The notes: generated by a model from the letters alone, not told the origin. A stretch of 13,650 nucleotides of DNA from an uncultured Clostridia bacterium (GCA_946056785.1 CAMGKS010000017.1:1-13650); one strand, 5' to 3'. Positions 1 through 7,387 are shown, counted from the first letter of the stretch. Translations and numbers: made by a program.

Positions 1-155
1 TGACTTTTTGCTATGACTTTTTGCTATGACTTTTTGCTATGACTTTTTGCTATGACTTTTTACTTTGACTTTGACTATAACTTTTTGCTATGGCTTTTTA
101 CTATGACTTTTAAATATGATTTTTTACTATAACTTTTTACTATAACTTTTTATTA
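1..155. repeat. 13-bp tandem repeat array, continues past left edge
   Basis: The unit on the plus strand is tgactttttgcta. Four exact copies occupy 1-52. A variant follows at 53-65, then a 12-bp degenerate patch at 66-77, then six variants at 78-90, 91-103, 104-116, 117-129, 130-142 and 143-155. Copies decay toward the rplL side, while the exact ones lie at the window edge, so the array probably continues to the left. A 13-bp period is not a multiple of three and no frame is open through it, so it is not a coding repeat. Function unknown; slipped-strand expansion is the simplest origin. Confidence 0.93.
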
Positions 156-220
156 AATTTCATCATGCAAGGCAATTTAAATCGTTACGTAAAACAGCGG
201 CAAGAAAAAATGCTTGACTA

Positions 221-253
221 AAACAAAAAAACGCAATCTTGCGATTGCGTTTT
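221..253 (-). terminator. Intrinsic terminator after rplL
   Basis: On the minus strand a perfect 9-bp stem (AACGCAATC at 230-238 with GATTGCGTT at 243-251, extendable by two A-T pairs) closes a 4-nt loop and is followed by a run of T (225-230). It lies 18 bp past the rplL stop. It should end the rplJ-rplL transcript, which fits the absence of rpoB downstream. Confidence 0.92.
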
Positions 254-271
254 AATTTATAATCTTTTCGA

Positions 272-646
272 TTATTTCATTTCAGCTTCAGCACCTGCAT
301 CTTTGAGCTTCTTCATAAGTTCTTCAGCTGCTTCTTTAGGCATTGCTTCTTTGATTGTCTTAGGAGCGCCGTCAACGATACCTTTTGCTTCAACAAGGCC
401 AAGACCAGTTGCTTCTTTAACGACTTTGATAACTGCAACCTTGTTTGCGCCGGCTGATTTCAAGACTACGTCAAATTCAGTCTTTTCTTCGGCTGCTGCC
501 GCACCGCCTGCTGCAGGAGCTGCTGCAACTGCGACAGGAGCTGCTGCGCTTACTCCGAATTCTTCTTCTATTGCTTTAACAAGTTCTGAAAGTTCAAGAA
601 CCGTCATGCTTTTGATTTCTTCAATAAATTTCTTTGTATCTGCCAT
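272..646 (-). CDS. rplL: 50S ribosomal protein L7/L12
   Basis: This is the stalk protein that recruits translation factors such as EF-G and EF-Tu to the ribosome. The 124-aa product has the family layout: an N-terminal dimerisation helix region (about 1-32, with VLELSELVKAIEEEFG), a flexible Ala-rich hinge (about 33-52) and a C-terminal factor-binding domain from about 56 to the end, including the conserved stretch GLGLVEAKGIVDGAPKTIKE. Length is normal for L7/L12. The start is set by a GGAGG ribosome site shortly upstream. It follows rplJ by 20 bp and is the last gene before a strong terminator. In many bacteria rpoB follows here; in this window it does not. Confidence 0.98.
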   Translation of the reverse strand: MADTKKFIEEIKSMTVLELSELVKAIEEEFGVSAAAPVAVAAAPAAGGAAAAEEKTEFDVVLKSAGANKVAVIKVVKEATGLGLVEAKGIVDGAPKTIKEAMPKEAAEELMKKLKDAGAEAEMK

Positions 647-666
647 TTTAACTATCCTCCAAATAA

Positions 667-1167
667 TTAGTTATTTTCTTCTTTTTCTGCAATTTTATTA
701 AGGCAAACTGCAAGGCCTCTGACCAAACCTGACAAAGCAAAAACACAGTTTGTGAGTAATTGCTCTCTCGAAGGCAATTTTGCGTATTGATTTACTACTT
801 TTTCGTCAATGAACTTTCCGTCTGCCATTCCGCACTTAATTTTCATCTTTGGATATTTGTCCACAGATTCCTGCATAAGTTTACATGGAATTACGCAATC
901 GGAATTTGAAAATGCAATAGCTGTAGGACCGTTGAGATAAGTATCGAATTCGCTGTAACCGAGTTCTGAGAAAGCACGTTGTACAAGACGATTTTTGAAT
1001 ACGCCGTACTCTATTCCGTTTTTACGAAGTTCCGAACGCATAGCCGTATCTTGTTCAACCGTAAGCCCGATATAATCAACCAACACAATACCTTGAGCCG
1101 CTTTGATTTTTTCCTTTATGCTCTCAACGATTTTAGCTTTTTCTTCAATAATTTGTTGTGATGCCAT
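667..1167 (-). CDS. rplJ: 50S ribosomal protein L10
   Basis: L10 anchors L7/L12 dimers to 23S rRNA and forms the base of the ribosomal stalk. The 166-aa protein has the typical N-terminal rRNA-binding globular part (IVLVDYIGLTVEQDTAMRSE near 27-46, then KNRLVQRA) and a C-terminal helix (ending LAVCLNKIAEKEENN) that binds L7/L12. The start follows an AAGGAGG site at good spacing. Upstream are an L10 leader RNA with an attenuator and a dedicated consensus promoter, so rplJ-rplL can be expressed and autoregulated independently of rplK-rplA. Confidence 0.98.
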   Translation of the reverse strand: MASQQIIEEKAKIVESIKEKIKAAQGIVLVDYIGLTVEQDTAMRSELRKNGIEYGVFKNRLVQRAFSELGYSEFDTYLNGPTAIAFSNSDCVIPCKLMQESVDKYPKMKIKCGMADGKFIDEKVVNQYAKLPSREQLLTNCVFALSGLVRGLAVCLNKIAEKEENN

Positions 1168-1194
1168 TTGTACCTCCTTAAAGATTTATGACAC

Positions 1195-1229
1195 AAAAAA
1201 AGTGTCGCTCGCCAAAGGAGAACGACACT
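1195..1229 (-). terminator. Attenuator (intrinsic terminator) in the L10 leader
   Basis: Minus-strand stem AGTGTCG...CGACACT (1201-1229), extendable to about 13 pairs with one mismatch and a tiny TTT loop, is followed by a T-run (1195-1200). It sits between the L10 leader motifs and the rplJ ribosome site, about 28 bp before the start codon. Its 5' arm can alternatively pair with ACACT at 1238-1242, which gives a simple antiterminator. This matches attenuation control of rplJL as known in Bacillota. Confidence 0.85.
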
Positions 1230-1305
1230 GTTCGTCAAGTGTTTGTCCTCGGCAAGCATTCATAATGAATTTACGCTTTCGCACTTGCTGTCTAAGGCTA
1301 TTTAC
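1230..1305 (-). ncRNA. Ribosomal protein L10 leader (cis-regulatory RNA)
   Basis: The minus strand carries the two conserved strands of the L10 leader: AGACAGCAAGTGC (1281-1293) and TGCTTGCCGAGG (1247-1258), which pair through GCAAG/CTTGC and leave the AGACAG and GCCGAGG internal-loop sequences unpaired. In known examples this RNA binds the L10(L7/L12) complex and represses rplJL. It starts close to the predicted transcription start of the promoter at 1312-1340 and ends at the attenuator hairpin. Exact boundaries are estimated. Confidence 0.88.
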
Positions 1306-1311
1306 GTGGTT

Positions 1312-1340
1312 ATTATAGGCAAACCGAAAAGGTTTGTCAA
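1312..1340 (-). promoter_or_regulatory. Consensus sigma-70/SigA promoter for rplJL
   Basis: Minus strand TTGACA (1335-1340), a 17-bp spacer (1318-1334) and TATAAT (1312-1317): 12 of 12 consensus positions at ideal spacing, 10 bp past the rplA stop. The predicted start near 1305 lies just upstream of the L10 leader. The spacer itself contains a small AAACC/GGTTT inverted repeat. Confidence 0.93.
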
Positions 1341-1350
1341 ATGATTTTGA

Positions 1351-2052
1351 TTAGTTATTAGCTGTTGCCGGTCTATAATTTACTTTGATCGACGGGCCCA
1401 TTGTAGAAGCAACGTAAATCGATTTAAGATATTGACCTTTAGCTGCTGCCGGCTTAGCTTTAACTACCGCTTCCATAAGCGTGTCGAAGTTTTCAAGGAG
1501 TTTTGCGTCACCGAAAGACTTCTTGCCGATAGGTACGTGAATAATAGAAGTTTTATCTACTCTGTATTCGACTTTACCGGCTTTGATATCGTTTATGGCT
1601 TTTGTTACGTCCGTCGTAACGGTTCCCGATTTTGGGTTCGGCATAAGACCCTTAGGTCCCAAGATTCTTGCGATTCTACCGACAACGCCCATCATATCAG
1701 GTGTTGTAACGACTACGTCGAAATCAAACCAGTTTTCCGATTGAATTTTTTGAACGTACTCTTCGGCGCCGACGTAATCTGCTCCGGCTTTTTGTGCTTC
1801 GTCGGCTTTGTCGCCCTTTGCAATAACCAAAACTTTAACCTTTTTACCGGTTCCGTTAGGAAGGACTACAACGCCTCTGACTTGTTGATCTGCGTGACGA
1901 GGATCAACGCCGAGCTTAACGTGGAGTTCGATTGTTTCGTCGAACTTCGCTTTTGCCGTTTCAACGACAAGTTTCATTGCTTCCGCACTGTCGTAAAGTT
2001 TGGATTTGTCTATGATTTTTGAACTGTCAACGTAATTTTTACCTTTACTCAT
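1351..2052 (-). CDS. rplA: 50S ribosomal protein L1
   Basis: L1 binds 23S rRNA at the mobile L1 stalk near the E site and in many prokaryotes also represses its own operon by binding its mRNA. The 233-aa product is full length. The RNA-binding signature GPKGLMPNPKSGT is at residues 132-144, and the TMGPSIKVN motif is near the C-terminus. The start is set by an AAGGAGG site. It begins 11 bp after rplK, so the two are cotranscribed. A structure resembling an L1-binding mRNA site lies before rplK, so L1 may control both genes. A separate rplJL promoter starts only 10 bp after its stop. Confidence 0.98.
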   Translation of the reverse strand: MSKGKNYVDSSKIIDKSKLYDSAEAMKLVVETAKAKFDETIELHVKLGVDPRHADQQVRGVVVLPNGTGKKVKVLVIAKGDKADEAQKAGADYVGAEEYVQKIQSENWFDFDVVVTTPDMMGVVGRIARILGPKGLMPNPKSGTVTTDVTKAINDIKAGKVEYRVDKTSIIHVPIGKKSFGDAKLLENFDTLMEAVVKAKPAAAKGQYLKSIYVASTMGPSIKVNYRPATANN

Positions 2053-2063
2053 AACACGCCTCC

Positions 2064-2489
2064 TTAGTCTTCTACGACGACGCCCATACTGCGTGCCGTG
2101 CCTGCAATCATGCTCATTGCCGTTTCAATTGATGCTGCATTAAGGTCAGGCATCTTTAATTCTGCGATTTCACGAATTTGTGCCTTTGTGATTTTGCCGA
2201 CCTTCGTTTTATTTGGTACACCCGAGCCGCTCTCAAGACCGATTGCTTTCAGAATAAGAACTGCCGCAGGTGGCGTTTTCAAAATAAATGTAAATGAACG
2301 ATCTGCGTAAATTGTTATAACTACCGGAATTATAAGACCTGCTTGTTTAGCCGTCTTTTCGTTAAATTCCTTTGTGAATCCCGGGATATTAATACCGTGA
2401 GGTCCGAGTGACGAACCGACAGGTGGTCCCGGCGTTGCTTTTCCTGCAGGTAATTGAAGTTTTACAACTGCTGCGATTTTTTTAGCCAT
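2064..2489 (-). CDS. rplK: 50S ribosomal protein L11
   Basis: L11 forms the GTPase-associated centre with 23S rRNA, which contacts EF-G and is the thiostrepton site. The 141-aa protein is of standard length, with the N-terminal proline-rich element GPPVG (21-25), KTPPAAVL (71-78) that starts the hinge to the RNA-binding domain, and the C-terminal SIETAMSMIAGTARSMG stretch. The start ATG follows a strong AGGAGG. A 70-bp gap from nusG carries a stem-loop resembling an L1 binding site. It forms a tight pair with rplA. Confidence 0.98.
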   Translation of the reverse strand: MAKKIAAVVKLQLPAGKATPGPPVGSSLGPHGINIPGFTKEFNEKTAKQAGLIIPVVITIYADRSFTFILKTPPAAVLILKAIGLESGSGVPNKTKVGKITKAQIREIAELKMPDLNAASIETAMSMIAGTARSMGVVVED

Positions 2490-2506
2490 ATATCCTCCTG
2501 ACTAAC

Positions 2507-2545
2507 GTGGTTTATCGAAAGATTAAAAGATTTTCTTTCTCCCAC
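2507..2545 (-). promoter_or_regulatory. Putative L1-binding mRNA element upstream of rplK
   Basis: On the minus strand an outer stem GTGG (2545-2542)/CCAC (2510-2507) is separated from an inner stem GAAAGA (2539-2534)/TCTTTC (2522-2517) by an asymmetric internal loop, GA on one side and GATAAA on the other. Known L1 targets in rRNA and rplK/rplA mRNAs share two helices joined by such an asymmetric loop with a short GA strand opposite a GA-rich strand. The element ends about 10 nt before the rplK ribosome site, the right place for translational control. Assigned by eye only. Confidence 0.5.
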
Positions 2546-2559
2546 AAACTTTTCGAAAA

Positions 2560-3123
2560 TTAAATCTTTTCGACTTCTGAAAAATTAAGTTCAACAGGCG
2601 TTTCTCTGCCGAACATAGAAACAATAACTTTAACTTTTTGTTTCTCTCCACTGATTTCTTCCACTACGCCGATGAAATCGTTAAGAGCTCCTGAAATTAC
2701 TTTGACGTTATCTCCGACTTTGATGTCGAAATCTTCAACGCTTATAACTTCGAGATTCATTCTTTTTACTTCGTCTGCCGTCATCGGAAGCGGTCTTCCT
2801 TTAGGTCCGACGAAACCTGTAACGCCACGGGTATTCGTCACCATAAACCAAATATTGTTCGTATATACCATTTTAATAAAGATATAACTAGGGAATTTGA
2901 TTTTTTGGACTGTTTTTTTCTTCTTTTCGTTGTACTCTTCTTCCATCGGAACTCTGATGTCAACGATGTAGTTCTGGAGTTTATTATTTTCAACCATGTT
3001 GCGAAGGTTTTCTTCGGCTACGTTTTCATAACCTGAATTCGTATGAAGAATATACCATTCGTAATTTTCATCCGCGGCTGTTTGTTGCACGCCGCCTAAT
3101 GCGTTGTTTTCGATATTATCCAT
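2560..3123 (-). CDS. nusG: Transcription termination/antitermination factor NusG
   Basis: NusG binds RNA polymerase and modulates pausing, Rho action and coupling to translation. The 187-aa protein has a poorly conserved N-terminal tail of about 20 residues, then the NGN domain (about 22-115, starting YEWYILHTNSGYE, with the FPSYIFIKM strand at 78-85), and a C-terminal KOW domain (about 136-185, VGDNVKVISGALNDFIGVVEEI). Length is typical. A clear AAGGAG precedes the ATG. It follows secE by 12 bp, the almost universal secE-nusG pair, and precedes rplK. Confidence 0.98.
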   Translation of the reverse strand: MDNIENNALGGVQQTAADENYEWYILHTNSGYENVAEENLRNMVENNKLQNYIVDIRVPMEEEYNEKKKKTVQKIKFPSYIFIKMVYTNNIWFMVTNTRGVTGFVGPKGRPLPMTADEVKRMNLEVISVEDFDIKVGDNVKVISGALNDFIGVVEEISGEKQKVKVIVSMFGRETPVELNFSEVEKI

Positions 3124-3135
3124 AATTACTCCTTT

Positions 3136-3786
3136 TTAGCCGAATATGTTTACCCAGCCATTACCCATAAGCAATGACAAAAGACCGAATAATACATAGT
3201 CGAATACGAAAAGAATAACAAGGAAGATAAGTACGAAAGCTATAACAATACCGGTTGAAGCAAAAACCTTTTTAGGTTTTGCCCACGTCACTTTTTTGAG
3301 TTCGGAAACGATACCTTTGATACCTTTCCACATGCTCTTAAAAATGTTACGCTTTGGCTTATTTGACTTGTTCTTACCCTTTTGTTCCTTTTTAGCCGAC
3401 GTCTTATTTTGATTGTCGGCAATAGCTGCCCCGGCATCAGGACGTCTTTCAATCTGCACAGGTACGACAGTGGAACTTGCCTTGGTATTATTCTTATTTT
3501 TAGCTGCCTTGATAGATTTTAAAGTTTTAGGAGCCACGTTTTGCACTTCTTCTTGCGTCGATTCGTTTTCTTCATCAACCGTTTCCGATTCTTCGGCACC
3601 GCCGGCAACTGCTTCTTTCAATTCTTCGACAGCTTCCGACACAGCACCGATCGATGCGTCAAACTCCTCGCCGGCTACTGAAGACGGCTGCGTTTCTGCA
3701 ACGTCCTCTGATTGCAAAGCGGTTTCGTCAACTCCGTTATCTTCGCTGTTTATCAAGTCATTATTTTCAGGCATTTCTTTTGCCAT
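3136..3786 (-). CDS. secE: Preprotein translocase subunit SecE, with long charged N-terminal extension
   Basis: SecE clamps and stabilises SecY in the membrane translocon. The core is at residues 147-216: an amphipathic helix (SMWKGIKGIVSELKKVTWAKP, with the conserved E-KKV-WP-like motif) and one transmembrane segment (about 176-205). Position between rpmG and nusG confirms it. Gram-positive SecE is usually about 60-75 aa, whereas this one is 216. The extra 146 residues are low in complexity: an acidic part (1-83, rich in Glu, Asp, Ser), then a basic Lys/Asn-rich part (87-146). The start is supported by an AGGAGG 16 bp after rpmG, and the frame is intact, so the extension appears real. Confidence 0.95.
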   Translation of the reverse strand: MAKEMPENNDLINSEDNGVDETALQSEDVAETQPSSVAGEEFDASIGAVSEAVEELKEAVAGGAEESETVDEENESTQEEVQNVAPKTLKSIKAAKNKNNTKASSTVVPVQIERRPDAGAAIADNQNKTSAKKEQKGKNKSNKPKRNIFKSMWKGIKGIVSELKKVTWAKPKKVFASTGIVIAFVLIFLVILFVFDYVLFGLLSLLMGNGWVNIFG

Positions 3787-3802
3787 GAGAGCCTCCTATG
3801 CC

Positions 3803-3967
3803 TTACTTAGTTTCTCTATGTAAGGTACGTTTTTTGCAAAAAGGACAATACTTTTGTAATTCCATTCTGTCGGGATGCTTTTTCTTATTCTTGTCTAAAT
3901 TATAGTTACGTTGATTACACTCAGTGCAAGCAAGCGTAATTTTGACTCTATTTTCCTTTTGAGCCAT
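3803..3967 (-). CDS. rpmG: 50S ribosomal protein L33
   Basis: This small ribosomal protein of the large subunit E-site region is 54 aa, starting MAQKENRVKITLACTEC. It has two Cys pairs, CTEC and CPFC, that form a zinc ribbon, so it is the zinc-binding (C+) form of L33. The NYNLDKNKKKHPDRMELQKY middle and the LHRETK end are family-typical. The ATG follows GAGGAGG, and the stop lies 16 bp before secE. rpmG-secE-nusG is a standard order in Bacillota. A strong inverted repeat sits between it and tuf. Confidence 0.97.
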   Translation of the reverse strand: MAQKENRVKITLACTECNQRNYNLDKNKKKHPDRMELQKYCPFCKKRTLHRETK

Positions 3968-4000
3968 TGTTAGCCTCCTCACGCTTTCTACACAGGCATA

Positions 4001-4030
4001 CTATGCGTGACGACTTTGCGTCACGCATAG
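4001..4030. repeat. Perfect 12-bp inverted repeat between tuf and rpmG
   Basis: CTATGCGTGACG (4001-4012) and CGTCACGCATAG (4019-4030) are exact inverse complements around a 6-nt loop. It lies 19 bp after the tuf stop and 33 bp before the rpmG start. There is no T-run on either side, so it is not a classical intrinsic terminator. It may be an RNA processing or stability hairpin, a partial transcription barrier, or a protein-binding DNA palindrome. Confidence 0.85.
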
Positions 4031-4049
4031 AAGCTGTTTGAAAGACTAA

Positions 4050-5255
4050 TTATTCGATGATTTTTGCGACAACGCCTGAACCTACAGTTCTGCCGCCTTC
4101 ACGAATAGCGAAACGGAGTCCTTGTTCGATAGCGATAGGTGTGATAAGCGTGATTTCCATGTCGATGTTATCGCCAGGCATAACCATTTCAACACCTTCA
4201 GGCAACTTGATGGTACCCGTAACGTCTGTTGTTCTGAAGTAGAATTGTGGACGATATCCGTCAAAGAATGGAGTATGACGTCCGCCTTCATCTTTAGTCA
4301 AGACGTAAACTTGTGACGTAAAGTGCGTATGTGGATGAATTGTACCAGGTTTAGCCAAAACTTGTCCACGTTCAACGTCTGTTCTTTGAATACCACGAAG
4401 AAGTGCACCGATGTTATCGCCTGCTACAGCACTGTCAAGAAGTTTACGGAACATTTCGATACCGGTAACAACTGTTTCTTGTTTTTCAGGTTTAATACCG
4501 ACGATTTCAACTTTGTCGTTGAGTTTAAGTTCGCCACGTTCTACTCTACCCGTAACAACGGTACCACGACCTGTAATCGTAAATACGTCTTCGATAGGCA
4601 TAAGGAACGGTTGGTCGGTGTCACGCTTTGGTTCAGGAATGTATGAATCGATAGCGTCAAGCAAATCTTGGATTGGCTTAAGAGCAGGATCGTCAGCCTT
4701 GCCTGCAAGAAGAGCTTCTGTTGCTTTAAGAGCTGAACCACGGATGATCGGAGTATCGTCGCCCGGGAAGTCATACTCGTTAAGAAGTTCACGAACTTCC
4801 ATTTCGACGAGTTCGAGAAGTTCTTCGTCGTCGACTTGGTCGCATTTGTTCAAGAATACGATGATGTATGGAACACCAACCTGTCTTGCCAAAAGGATAT
4901 GCTCTCTGGTTTGCGGCATCGGACCGTCAGAAGCAGCAACAACCAAGATTGCGCCGTCCATCTGAGCAGCACCGGTAATCATGTTCTTAACGTAGTCAGC
5001 GTGTCCAGGACAGTCAACGTGAGCATAGTGTCTTGAAGCTGTCTCGTATTCAACGTGAGCGGTGTTAATTGTGATACCTCTTGCCTTTTCTTCCGGAGCC
5101 TTGTCAATTTCATCATACTTCATTTCTTTTGCCAAGCCCTTCGTTGCCGAATACATAGTGATTGCAGCAGTAAGAGTTGTTTTGCCGTGGTCAACGTGGC
5201 CGATTGTACCGATGTTAACGTGCGGCTTTGTTCTTTCAAACTTCGCTTTTGCCAT
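4050..5255 (-). CDS. tuf: Elongation factor Tu
   Basis: The GTPase delivers aminoacyl-tRNA to the ribosomal A site. The 401-aa protein is slightly longer than common 394-397-aa forms. GTP-binding motifs: GHVDHGKT (19-26, P-loop), RGITI in switch I (59-63), DCPGH (81-85, with the catalytic His85), NKCD (136-139) and SALKA. Domains 2 and 3 follow, ending GRTVGSGVVAKIIE as usual. The start is fixed by GGAGG. It sits 55 bp after fusA as in str operons, and directly before rpmG-secE-nusG as in the tufB locus of other bacteria. It therefore joins two gene clusters usually found apart. Confidence 0.99.
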   Translation of the reverse strand: MAKAKFERTKPHVNIGTIGHVDHGKTTLTAAITMYSATKGLAKEMKYDEIDKAPEEKARGITINTAHVEYETASRHYAHVDCPGHADYVKNMITGAAQMDGAILVVAASDGPMPQTREHILLARQVGVPYIIVFLNKCDQVDDEELLELVEMEVRELLNEYDFPGDDTPIIRGSALKATEALLAGKADDPALKPIQDLLDAIDSYIPEPKRDTDQPFLMPIEDVFTITGRGTVVTGRVERGELKLNDKVEIVGIKPEKQETVVTGIEMFRKLLDSAVAGDNIGALLRGIQRTDVERGQVLAKPGTIHPHTHFTSQVYVLTKDEGGRHTPFFDGYRPQFYFRTTDVTGTIKLPEGVEMVMPGDNIDMEITLITPIAIEQGLRFAIREGGRTVGSGVVAKIIE

Positions 5256-5310
5256 ATTTAATTCCTCCTAACAAAAAGTGAATATATTTTTTTATTTGTT
5301 GGTTAAGTGA

Positions 5311-7377
5311 TTATTTTCTTGCCCCTATGACTTTTTCCGCAATTGAGTTCGGAACGATTTCATAGTGGTCCGGAGTCATCGTGAACGATGCTCTTCCTTG
5401 CGTCATAGAACGGAGTTGGGTTGCATAACCGAACATTTCCGAAAGCGGGACGTCGGCGTCGATAACCTGATTGCCGCTTCTCATTTCCGTTCCTTTTATG
5501 TTGCCTCTCTTACCGGTAATCGAGCCGATAACCGTACCGAGATATTCGTCCGGCGTTACGACCTCGAGTTTAACGATAGGTTCCATCAAAACAGGTTTCG
5601 CTTTTGCCATACCGTCTTTGAAAGCCATAGAGCCGGCAATTTTGAAAGCCATTTCGGACGAGTCGACTTCGTGAGTAGATCCGTCGTAAAGCGTAGCTTT
5701 AAATCCAACCGTTTCATAGCCTGCAAGAACGCCCGTCTTTGCCGCTTCTTCGATACCTGCACGTACGGCAGCTGCGTATTCTTTAGGAACAACGCCGCCG
5801 ACTGTAATATCTTCCCAAGCGAAATCGCCTTCAGCGTACGGCTCGAATCTGACTTTACAATGTCCGTATTGACCTTTACCGCCCGACTGACGAATATACT
5901 TGCCTTCAACGTCGGAAGAACCTGTGATAGATTCACGGTATGCAACCTGAGGTTGACCGACGTTACATTCAACTTTATATTCTCTCAAAAGTCTGTCGAT
6001 GATAACGTCAAGGTGAAGCTCGCCCATACCGGCTATAATCGTTTGTCCCGTTTCCTTGTCGGTGTAATACTTAAAGGTCGGGTCCTCGTCGGAAAGTTTT
6101 TGAAGAGCGATACCGAGTTTGCCTTGGCTTTCCTTGGTTTTAGGTTCTACAGCCTGTTTGATAACAGGTTCAGGAACGATGATGTTTTCAAGAATAATCG
6201 GATGGTCTTTTTCGCAAAGCGAATCACCGGTTGAAGCTTCTTTAAGACCGATGAGAGCAACGATATCGCCCGCTCCCGCCTCTTGAAGTTCTTCACGTTG
6301 GTTAGACCTCATTCTGACGATACGGCTGATACGTTCTTTCTTTCCCGATTTAGGATTGAAAACTTCCATACCCGGTTTAATCTGACCGGAGTAAATTCTC
6401 GTGAACGCAAGTCTGCCGAAATCGTCGACTGCGATTTTAAATACAAGTGCACTGAGCGGTTCCTTGTCGTCAGGTTTACGCGTTTCTTCCTGTTCGGTAT
6501 TCGGGTTAACGCCTACCGTTGCAGGTACGTCCATAGGAGACGGCAAGAACATAACGACTGCGTCAAGCATTGTCTGAACGCCTTTGAATTTATAAGCAGA
6601 ACCGCAAAGGACAGGAACAAGTTGCATAGAAATTGTACCTTTTCTCAATGCAGCCTTGATTTGGTCGTCCGTAATAGACGTCGGGTCGTCAAGGAATTGC
6701 ATCATAAGATCGTCGTCGACTTCCGCAACCGCTTCCAAAAGATTGTTTCTCTTTTCTTCCGCTTCGGCAAGAAGGTCGCCAGGGATTTCTTTTTCGACAA
6801 TGGTTTCGCCCTTTTCGCCTTCGTTGTAAATAGCTTTCATTTTAAGGATATCGACGATACCTTTAAGGTCGTCGCCGCTTCCTATAGGCATTGTAATAGG
6901 AACAGGGTTACAGCCGAGTCGTTCCTTCATCATTTTAACGACGTTGTTAAAGTCTGCGCCTTGCTTATCCATCTTGTTGACGAAAGCAATTCTCGGGACT
7001 TTATAGTCGTTAGCCTGACGCCAGACAGTTTCCGACTGAGGTTCGACACCGCCACGTCCGCAGAATACCGCAACCGCACCGTCGAGAACACGCAAACTTC
7101 TTCCGACTTCAACAGTAAAGTCAACGTGACCCGGAGTATCGATAATCGTTATGCTGTGGTCTTTCCAGGCAGTGGTAATAGCTGCCGAGTGAATGGTAAT
7201 ACCGCGTTCTTGTTCCTGGACGTCGGTATCCATTGTAGCCGTTCCGTCGTGCGTTTCGCCGATTTTGTGAGTCTTGCCCGTATAGAACAAGATACGTTCG
7301 GTCGTCGTCGTCTTACCGGCGTCGATGTGAGCCATAATACCTATGTTTCTTACTTTATCAAGCGAGATTCTTCCCAT
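5311..7377 (-). CDS. fusA: Elongation factor G
   Basis: The translocation GTPase moves tRNA and mRNA through the ribosome and assists recycling. The 688-aa length fits canonical EF-G. Motifs: AHIDAGKTT (16-24, P-loop), RGITI (58-62, switch I), DTPGH (80-84), NKMD (134-137). Domain II starts near residue 300 (LSALVFKIAVDDFGRLAF). Domain III has GMGELHLDVIIDRL, and domains IV-V run from there to the C-terminus (GKGQYGHCKVRFEP; ending IAEKVIGARK). The ATG is 10 bp after the rpsG stop, with a modest GAGG site, in line with tight coupling in the str operon. Confidence 0.99.
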   Translation of the reverse strand: MGRISLDKVRNIGIMAHIDAGKTTTTERILFYTGKTHKIGETHDGTATMDTDVQEQERGITIHSAAITTAWKDHSITIIDTPGHVDFTVEVGRSLRVLDGAVAVFCGRGGVEPQSETVWRQANDYKVPRIAFVNKMDKQGADFNNVVKMMKERLGCNPVPITMPIGSGDDLKGIVDILKMKAIYNEGEKGETIVEKEIPGDLLAEAEEKRNNLLEAVAEVDDDLMMQFLDDPTSITDDQIKAALRKGTISMQLVPVLCGSAYKFKGVQTMLDAVVMFLPSPMDVPATVGVNPNTEQEETRKPDDKEPLSALVFKIAVDDFGRLAFTRIYSGQIKPGMEVFNPKSGKKERISRIVRMRSNQREELQEAGAGDIVALIGLKEASTGDSLCEKDHPIILENIIVPEPVIKQAVEPKTKESQGKLGIALQKLSDEDPTFKYYTDKETGQTIIAGMGELHLDVIIDRLLREYKVECNVGQPQVAYRESITGSSDVEGKYIRQSGGKGQYGHCKVRFEPYAEGDFAWEDITVGGVVPKEYAAAVRAGIEEAAKTGVLAGYETVGFKATLYDGSTHEVDSSEMAFKIAGSMAFKDGMAKAKPVLMEPIVKLEVVTPDEYLGTVIGSITGKRGNIKGTEMRSGNQVIDADVPLSEMFGYATQLRSMTQGRASFTMTPDHYEIVPNSIAEKVIGARK

Positions 7378-7387
7378 TTGTTACCTC

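Noticed and set aside
3968..4049. Possible tRNA gene between tuf and rpmG, as in other phyla
   Set aside because: The 82-bp gap has only the 12-bp hairpin; no cloverleaf, TTCRA-type T-loop or acceptor pairing was found.
5365..6234. 289-codon open frame on the plus strand opposite fusA
   Set aside because: Same reason: antisense shadow caused by fusA codon usage.
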